Shown in pieces: positions 56,401 to 64,000 of a stretch of DNA of 64,000 nt. Made by a program: the position numbers and the translations under genes. The stretch covers positions 25,110,001-25,174,000 of the forward strand of contig OX637295.1 in NCBI GenBank assembly GCA_951799445.1. The letters run 5' to 3'. The notes beneath the pieces were generated by a model that saw only the letters and a program-made list of their open reading frames with translations, had not been told where the DNA came from and did no database searches. The DNA is from Pseudisothecium myosuroides. Taxonomy: Eukaryota; Streptophyta; Bryopsida; Hypnales; Lembophyllaceae. How positions within the stretch are numbered: the stretch's first letter is position 1; each line of letters begins with the position of its first letter.

Positions 56401-57735
56401 CATGTGACAGTCGGTATGGATTACGCTATCAAAACCATCCTCATCTATTAGAAGTTAGAATACCATGATTTCTATGTCCTTGTATGTTGATGCGAGTAAG
56501 TATGAATTATTACCTGGTAGGATCCTTCTTTGTATTAGAACCCCTGCACTCGATAGTTTACACAGTTGAAAAATCTTAATCTGTGAATGTTGATCACTTG
56601 ATTGGCAGGACCGCGCGCGGATTCGGATGATGAAGGAGAAGGGTGCAGGCGGATCATGGTGGCAAGGGTGGGGCAATTTTGGAGGCGATGAAGATTTCAG
56701 GCCAGGTATCTTATTCTGAGCCTTTATTAGAGTTAGTACTTTCCGTGTACTATAATTTTCCGCTCTTTGCTTCTACAACTCTGTAACTATCCAGGTGCTT
56801 ACGTTTTGCAATTTCTCACTACACTGAGGGTAATGCCGTCTTCTTGTTTCTATCCAGAAATTGATAGACTACCGTACCCCTAGGTCAGTTTCAACACTTG
56901 CGTTGTCGAAGTGGTTTAATATTGGAATTCAGACTGTACGAATGCCATATTTAAATCATTGGAAAAACATTCTGGCATTTCAGATTTCACAAAGAACTAA
57001 AATGTTTCAAAATAAATTTTCTATGTTTTTTGATATCGGTCTACAAACTCATCAAACTTTGGATATGCTTCAAATTTTGCTTAATTTTTTACGAAACTGA
57101 CCCACATGTAGAGTACTCTTTCTTGACTTAACGTGGCCCGGTCTGTCTTCCTGTCCTCCTGCCCGGCTAGTTTGTACAATAGAGAATCTGGTGGAGGATA
57201 CCCAGCGTATTAGAGAACTTCCTCTCCCGGACCCAATGCTTTGAAGACCCCAATCCAAACTTCCGGTTCCAATTTGAAGACCGTCACAAATCACAAACCC
57301 TACGAAATGGAGCACAAGTAGGATTTGTGATGTTCCGCGAGGGTGTGCATTCCTTAGAATCATGTCAAAGTTTTTAAAAATTACCAAAAAAAGTTTCCTA
57401 TTGTTTGATCTCAAATTGACCTTTGGTTTCTGTAACTACACTAGGATCCTCTTTCCTTCAGACTGGACTTTGTCGCCTCCATGTCGTCTAGAATGGAGAG
57501 TGATACGAGGTGAGTCATCTATAAAACTCCTGTCCATTTGCAATTGTCTTTCATGTTTGTCACCCTCTTTGTTTTTCATTTTTCAGATGACTTGGGAGCT
57601 CGAGAGCGAGCAGCGAAGACAGCTGCTGCTTCCCGGCGCTGGCGAGAGTATTCAAGGCAGACAGGTCGGAAGAGCTCCTTTTCGCTTCCTTCACAATCAG
57701 GACCCGGCGAGTCTAAGGAGACTGCTGTCAAGTAA
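53430..57735 (+). CDS. Chloroplast DnaJ-ferredoxin (J domain + [4Fe-4S]) protein, nine exons
   Basis: Exons 53430-53684, 53960-54088, 54409-54541, 55240-55360, 55529-55610, 55845-55898, 56199-56237, 56609-56705 and 57587-57735 join in phase with GT/AG ends to 352 residues. Residues 1-60 are Ala/Ser/Arg-rich without acids, a likely plastid transit peptide. Residues 77-145 are a J domain with HPD at 106-108, so it should stimulate an Hsp70. Residues 171-217 are a bacterial-type ferredoxin segment: C171-x2-C174-x2-C177, then C213-P-V-D-C217. The fourth Cys of the first half (CxxxC) is Ala181, so one cluster is likely. The C-terminus is Trp/Gly- and Arg-rich. This layout matches the plastid DJC76/77/82-type DnaJ-Fd proteins of plants. 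Which one it corresponds to cannot be said. Upstream lies a duplicated block. Confidence 0.9.
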
Positions 57736-58249
57736 CAGACAAGCATGCCTGTAGTACTCTGTATTGTATTATGTAGTCAGTAATGTCCATTTAATTTCTC
57801 TATCAGGTACATAGATGTATCCTGTCTTTTGTAGTCTAAGCTATTCCATTTTTCTTCGAAGCATCGAAGCCTCCTTCGTTGCCTCTTTTTAATTTTGCTC
57901 AATCCTGTACATTGGAGCTTCTGTACTGTACTTGTAGCATGTTAGCTTATTAGTTCCTCTCCCCTCCCTCCTTTGGACTTGTCTGTTCTGTGGGAAGGAC
58001 AGACTAAGAATTGGCCGAAGTGGTGGAGAAGATCCAAATAGTTGTCGGTCTGTGGCTCGGGCTGCCCTTTCGGGGCTTCAGTATGCAATTTCAAGGGATC
58101 AATTGCTGTGTAATTACTTTTTTTCTAATGAAACTATTATGACTTGTAAATGTCAGCGGTGTGAAGATCACGAGTGATTTATTTTTGTGGATTGTATATT
58201 CTTTAGTACCAAGCCTGCCTAGTTCTTTTAATTTAAAAAATCAATCTTG
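57736..58249. other. 3' UTR and downstream DNA of the DnaJ-ferredoxin gene
   Basis: T-rich with several AATAAA-like variants but no certain poly(A) site. No other gene visible. Confidence 0.4.
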
Positions 58250-58479
58250 TTAACCCTTAAACGTGGACGCAGCCATTTTATGGTCGATGGATGAGAGGGA
58301 ATCAAATTATGTAGGACAGAAATGCAACTATTCATCCTTGGAATTTGTTGTGAAAAGGGAAGATCTTCTACAGTAGTTTGACTTTCAATGAGCATTTTTG
58401 CAATTGTTTAAGCCAATGATTCATACGGTAATGCAAAAGGATGATTTTGAGGGTCACCCCTTCGTCCTTTAAGGGTTAA
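58250..58479. mobile_element. TTAA/CCC-type MITE P3 (230 bp)
   Basis: TTAA, CCCTTAAACGTGGACG ... CGTCCTTTAAGGG, TTAA. Its interior (CAACTATTCATC, GGAAGATC, CTACAGTAGTTTGACTT) is shared with P4 (61109-61337). Confidence 0.8.
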
Positions 58480-58799
58480 ATTAATTGTTGTTTTGTGCAT
58501 AAGAAATCTTAAAGATGGGGGTAGTGCTACCTTTCTTGACCTTAGAGTTCATTAATTTATTTATCAATTTATTTTATTTTTGACACAAATTGACACGAGT
58601 TCAATTGCAAAAATAATGGCAATTTACAACCCAACCATCAATTACAAAGGGGCGGGGGAAAGAAAACAAAACTATCTCCATCCCTCTAGTTAGGCCACCG
58701 AAGGGCGTGTATCCAACCCATTTAACCCTGGAAAGACACTGTAGACATGAAAGGTTCGCTGGATGACTTCACCAAAGAAGAATGCTTTCAAACCAATCT

Positions 58800-59340
58800 T
58801 GATGCAAATGACCTAGAATTGGCATCAATGGTTGTTGAAGTTCTCGAGAAGAATCTCATCATAAGATTGTAGATACTTCCTAAATTTACTAATGGCTTTA
58901 ATCTTAGAACAGCAATGAAGACTAAAAGTGTCCAATGGAAGACTTTGTTGTTCATTGTAGAAACAAAGAATGCATGCATTGGTTCAATAGGTTTGCGTCC
59001 TTCTTGGGTCAACCTAAAGGTTGCACCTGTAATGCACTAAGTTTTGCCAAATGATTTGCTTGGTCTTCTCTTGGCTCCATATGTGGTTGTTGAAAACTTT
59101 GCCGTTCTTGGTAATCCAAATAATCCAAAGAGTATTGCTCTTTAGAAGCATCAAAAGCCTACCAACAATCTTAACCTAAGAAGGACATCAAGGACAATAA
59201 GTGTTTGATAGATGACTTTCTTTGTAGAAACACGGAATGCACCTATTAGTCCAAAAATTGAGTTTGCCATTTTTTATTGTGTACCTATCACCGAGGTGAT
59301 CAATGCCCTTCTAGGATTAAATTTTTTAGGTTTACAATAA
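58800..59340 (-). pseudogene. LINE-like relic (C-terminal, zf-RVT-adjacent region)
   Basis: The minus strand reads KNGKLNFWTNRCIPC... and SNTLWIIWITKNGKVFNNHI + WSQEKTKQIIWQN, the L..IW..RN...F pattern seen near the 3' end of plant LINE ORF2 proteins. Frames shift and stops occur. Assignment by pattern only. Confidence 0.45.
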
Positions 59341-59404
59341 GTAAACAGGGTTTGGTTCCACCTGTGTGAGTCCAATGGATGTCCCATTTATCCCATAGCT
59401 TTTG

Positions 59405-59525
59405 AAGATTAATGATGGACAATTGATTTCTCTATAAAAGCAACCTCTTCGCCCTTCATTTTCAACAAATTTCAATGAAGTCTTTCACATTGCCATCAAA
59501 AAAAATTCTTAATGGTAGATCGGGT
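59405..59525. repeat. Single arm of the 36586-37308 fold-back family
   Basis: ATGATGGAC, CCTTCATTTTCAACAAATTT and ATTCTTAATGGTAGATC correspond to the right arm at 37190-37310. Confidence 0.6.
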
Positions 59526-61108
59526 CTTTGAACTATCATTGATTCATTTAAATTTGAAGTTTCTCAACAATAAAGACTACCATTTGTCTTTTGTAAGTTT
59601 CAACAGAGGTAGATACTCATGGAGGTCAAATACATGTAGTTTTGGGAGTATTACAAAGTCCAAGGGGTATTTTATGGCACCCTATAAATGATGCTTTTAG
59701 ATAGAATTATTCTTAAATGTTCCACGAATATGCTCTTGCATGATTTTGTAGATCCTACTTTACTTCTAAAAATTATAATTATTAGCTCCAAGGAATAAAA
59801 TGCACCGTGTAGGTTAGATTCACGTGGATTTCTAATTTTTTGCTAGTCCCTTTCCTAAGAGTAGACGTTTGTGTAGCACGTCTCTCCCCATCTTGGTAGA
59901 AAATAGCATGAATTCCTTATTGTTGAATATGTTATCTGGCTCAAATCCTAGTCCAATTAATCAACAAGGCCATCAAATAGTAGATTCTTTCTTTGGTCTG
60001 GACCTATAATGAGTTTTTGGACCCTCACTTTAGTACATTGATTTATCCTATCAATGCATGGGACACTAATTTATGAAAGTCATACTATTTTAAACTTGTA
60101 GAGGTTGGATGTTAATTTAGTATTGTAATTTTCAAAATTAATAAATTTGTAACGACATTGAGTTTGCAAGTGACAATAATTTTGTATTTTTGTTAAAAGG
60201 AAAAACTGGTGTAGCTACAATAATAATGTTGCACTCATTGTTCTTTCCCACTACGATGAGTAAGAAGAAGAAGGCACATAACATTATTAACCAGCACTGG
60301 GGGTCTTTTGCTCCCTCCAAAAGCAAGAATTCCTAGCAATGCAACTTCCTAGTCAACTACTGTAGTGACTCTCTACAAATTAAACTTATTTCACTCCAAG
60401 GGATCTAGGGAGAGATTATCCCAATTTCCAAGGGAGAATGGTTTAGGTTGGTTAGCAATGTTATGTAGTGAAGAGAATTTGTCATCTACAAATATTAGAT
60501 CATTTTTGTCCTCTGTTTGATTCTCCATCCATCCATCATTATCCCATTAGCTCACTAAACCAGTCAAAAATAGTTCCTACTCTTCTTTTTAATGCAGTGG
60601 GTTTCCCATTTCTTAACATATATATATTTCCTACTCTAGGAATTTCCCCCTTACCACATTACTTGGTATACTTTTCTTCCATTTTTTTAATCCACAGGTT
60701 AATTTCCGATTCTTGCAATTCTCCAACCATTCCCATCCTTCACTTTCAAAATTCCACTTAATTTTTTTTCCGTTTTCTCTGGTTCATTTTACACTAAATG
60801 ACAAAGTGCCAAACAATGTAGCTGGCACCCAAAGTTGGGTGCATATAAGCTATTGGAGAACTTTCACAGGGGCACAGCCCTCCCCCTTGCCTCGTTCAGT
60901 CCGTTCAGCTTGAAAGTTATTCTAGTTGACATGATTCCCTATTTTTTGTCCAATGACTTCTGAATCGAAGCAGCAAGGTATATGGACACTTGGAATGAGG
61001 AGTGGTGTTACCAAAGTGAATCTGGTCCTGGTCCAGAAGGGTGTCTAAATTCATCCCTACCATCTTGGCGACACCACTCTTAACATGGAGTGCCACCATG
61101 CCAGAAAT
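59526..61108. other. AT-rich DNA without recognisable genes
   Basis: Short ORFs only. Nothing supportable. Confidence 0.45.
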
Positions 61109-61337
61109 TTAATCCATAAACACCACTGAGGACGTTTTCAGGCTGATGAATGATAAATAATTTCTCCATGCAGGACAGAAGTGCAACTATTCATCTTCCA
61201 AATTTTGTGGGAAAAAGGAAGATCATCTACAGTAGTTTGACTTCCAATGAGTGCTTTTGCATTATTTTAATCCAACAATTCACACGGTGACAAAACAGAT
61301 GATTTCCACGGTTATAGGCACGTCATTTAATAGTTAA
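61109..61337. mobile_element. TTAA/CCC-type MITE P4 (229 bp)
   Basis: Sister of P3 by length and interior. Ends decayed to TTAA-TCCATAAACACC and CGTCATTTAATAG-TTAA. Confidence 0.65.
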
Positions 61338-62239
61338 ACCTCGAAAGGATTTGCCTCCCATTTGGATGCCATATTCTTCAACAACTTCTTGACGATGAAT
61401 GTGAATGTACTCTAGCCAAGTAATGAACAATGGCACATATAATGAATACACACTCTTTCAATGGCCCTTGATCCAGTGGACATTGGCTCATTGTCATGAC
61501 AAACAGACACTTTATTCATGTTGGCCTTCTTCGAACACCGGAGTTTCTATCTGTCTACACGCTCTAGATTTGGGGTCACTATTTTTAGGTTAACTTTTTG
61601 TATACAAACTAAAGATAATAATATTAATCTCAAAAATTTATAATCACAAAATTTGAAACCACTCCAACATACCTATATCCTTGATTTGTAAAAAATATTC
61701 TTTTTCTTTCTATTTATATATTACATGAAGCTTCCTGAAGCTTCCTCAATGAATATTAATTAAATGAAGCTCACTTCTCACAACATTCATCACGAATGGT
61801 TGAGGGCTTAGTAGGGACATGTGAATGCATTGGGGGCCTAAAAAAGCGCTAGTTAAACATACGTTCTTAGTTCTCCCACCTCAATATGCACTAATTGTTG
61901 AGAAGCAATTTTAGCACAACTACCCAAAAAACTTTGGTCCCTTGTGACAATATTCAAGGGGAACCACCAGTTAGTTTATTGTTAGATTGTGGAATTGGAA
62001 AAAACTCTGGTTGCAATTTGAGATGAAATCTGAAAAAACCGATGAAAAAATCTACAAAATTTCTATTTTGAGTAAAAAATAGGGAAAAGAACCAAATTCA
62101 ATACTTAAAAAAATAGTTTAATATGGGAATCAAAGAAAACTAGCCAATAAAACTCAAAAAGTATCTTTGAACACTATCTTCACAACTTTTTGTCTATGAT
62201 ATCCATACAATGCATTCAATCTATATCTTAAATTAGGTT

Positions 62240-62265
62240 GTTTGTTTTGTTTTGTTTTGTTTTGT
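62240..62265 (+). repeat. TTTTG microsatellite
   Basis: Four to five tandem TTTTG units. Confidence 0.8.
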
Positions 62266-62471
62266 AACGGTGAGATCTTTGGAACCTTGTGTCCCTGGTC
62301 AAGTTCTTGATACCGTTGGAAAACTCTCCACGGGAAGAAGTGAACAGGTTTTGTTTCATGATGTTTGGACCTATAGTGTGAAAATAATTGAATTATCAAG
62401 TTTTTATGAATTAAAAAAGTATTTTTACTTTTATTTTGGATGTGGCAATGGCACACGGCAGTGACGATACA

Positions 62472-62500
62472 TTAACCCCTAAATGACGGACCCATGACCA
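62472..62500 (+). repeat. Single TTAA/CCC-type MITE end P6
   Basis: TTAACCCCTAAATGACGGAC matches the family end, but no partner end was found to the right before P5. Confidence 0.4.
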
Positions 62501-63211
62501 TAGATTTCAAACCTCACAGCCCATCACACAATTTGCTACCATTTTGTAGCTAGATATGTATGGAAAAATTTTATATTTATTTTTCAAAGATGAGATTACA
62601 TGTTTTCTTTACTTCACAAAAAAATTTAATTTTTTTGTGGAAAATTTATTTTTTTGAATTTTTTTGAAGAAAAAGTGAAGAAAAATCACATCAAATAGAA
62701 TATGATTTCAAAAAATCTGAAAATTTCACCATGTGTGTATATTACAATGACAAACATCATGGTGTAAATTCAATTTCCGTATCATCCTATAATTAGAAAA
62801 TAATAGACATTGAAAATACACCCAAAGTTCAAATTGCAATGATATATTCAATATTAGGATTTTTTTCAAAATTTAAATTGGAGTAGAATCTAAAGTAGAT
62901 GACCTTTGTTTTGTTGGTTGGACTCAAATCCAAAAAATATCATTTTTGTGGAGAAATTTCAGATTTAGAGCAAGGAGCAACAACTTCCCAAAATATTCTA
63001 AAATAGCATATTTTGTGATCCATTTTTTTTAATAACTTCTCATTTATGTGAAGACAAACATTGTAAAGAGTACAAACTCAATTGGATACTCTTCATAACC
63101 CAATATGAAATGTCAACAAGGGAATAGAGGATAAAAAAATGCTTTTAAACTCTTTTCAGCTTACAATATTGTCATCAAAATGCCACGGAATGGCACTGCG
63201 GCGCTCCACAA

Positions 63212-63795
63212 TTAACCCTTTAGTGACCGGTTGATCACTATTTGGTCGAATTTTGGATTCTTTGTCTTTCACTGCCCTCAATAGAGGATATTTGAAAAAA
63301 CTCAAAGAGTAACGCAAATAGAGCTTCAGCATGCGCTCCAAACAAATCCAATTTCAAAGAATTATGTGTAGTAACAAGGTAGCTGTGCTTGTCCAAAGAC
63401 AAGAGGGCCGACCTCAGTTATACCTTCTAAGTCGCATATATATTCAATAATTCATGTGATTCTATTTGAAATTGTCGCCTAAGAACGATAGAAACGTTGC
63501 CCAACAATCCCATGAATTGTAGAGGCATGTTTCAAAAGTTATGGGCAATAATGTATTATGTTGCTTTAGCTGAAGGCTACTTCAATGCATCGCACTTTGA
63601 AGATCACTCATAACAAATTGCACCGTCAGATCATGTTCACTTTTTGTTTTTTTCACGGAGAAAGCCTACAACATCAATTCCTACAATCTGATTTGGGATT
63701 ACTTTCTTGGAGTAGTGATGAAATTTTCCTTTTCCAAATTTGTATTCAAAAATTTGCGCTCGCCCCCAAATCAACCACGATCACTAAAGGGTTAA
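63212..63795. mobile_element. TTAA/CCC-type MITE P5 (584 bp)
   Basis: TTAA, CCCTTTAGTGACCGGTTGAT at the left. The complement of the right end is CCCTTTAGTGATCGTGGTTGAT. About 20 bp of good TIR. Confidence 0.75.
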
Positions 63796-64000
63796 GGTAG
63801 AAACACTCGTTAGCGTCCTTGTTCTCATTCTTGTACCTTAGACTATCACTGAATCTCTCCCTAGACTTTCCATTAATGTGTCCTTGACATGCTTAGCTCT
63901 GATTCGCTGACGCATTTGAAAGACACATGCCTAACTCTAATTTGTTGACTACTGTTTTTTGCAAATTTCAGTTTAGGGTCCACCTATGTGACAATTCTAG

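Noticed and set aside
1..64000. CRISPR arrays, bacterial operons, rRNA or tRNA genes
   Set aside because: No spaced identical repeats of the right size, no Shine-Dalgarno-led gene chains, and no cloverleaf or rRNA stretch was recognised. The DNA is eukaryotic.

Overview
The window looks like nuclear DNA of a green plant or a close streptophyte relative. The main reasons are a nine-exon, intron-split gene for a plastid-type DnaJ-ferredoxin protein, dense nested plant-type transposable elements (Ty1/copia, Mutator-like, MITEs) and TTTAGGG telomere-type units. Species cannot be read from the sequence. A seedless plant is my guess, and it is only an inference. There is no operon-like packing. Most of the DNA is old, broken mobile DNA.

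Region 1 (1-10165). A decayed copia polyprotein on the minus strand is split in its gag by a 4.8-kb solo LTR (2620-7437). Non-coding DNA with a ~180-bp tandem repeat and one small unidentified ORF follow.

Region 2 (10166-30474) is the centrepiece. A ~20-kb DNA transposon has imperfect ~105-bp terminal inverted repeats and matching subterminal motifs. It carries two divergent genes. Leftwards runs a Mutator-like DDE transposase with an N-terminal Cys/His cluster and a C-terminal SWIM finger. Rightwards runs a protein with the circularly permuted layout of an amino-DNA methyltransferase (N6-adenine or N4-cytosine type). The element has been opened by a second copy of the giant solo LTR (16098-20868, perfect 5-bp target duplication), by two related units each encoding an unrecognised capsid-like acidic/coiled-coil protein (13128-15029 and 25619-27391), and by a MITE. 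Without these insertions it would be roughly 8 kb. In-frame stops show that it is now dead.

Region 3 (30475-52200). A copia 5' end (LTR, primer binding site, start of gag) abuts the transposon. Two diverged copies of one unidentified membrane-protein gene lie at ~31.2-33.3 kb and ~44.1-47.8 kb. The second has gained a triplicated 33-residue repeat. Between and around them are many small non-autonomous elements: TA-flanked AGGTA-type MITEs, TTAA-flanked CCC-type (piggyBac-like) MITEs, a fold-back element, and a 1.45-kb Mutator-type element with a perfect 9-bp target duplication. A copia reverse-transcriptase relic lies at 48.8-49.6 kb.

Region 4 (52201-64000). The only clearly intact host gene is the DnaJ-ferredoxin gene (53430-57735, plus strand), with a duplicated ~210-bp block in its upstream region. 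After it come four TTAA-type MITE ends or copies, a LINE-like relic and AT-rich DNA without recognisable genes.
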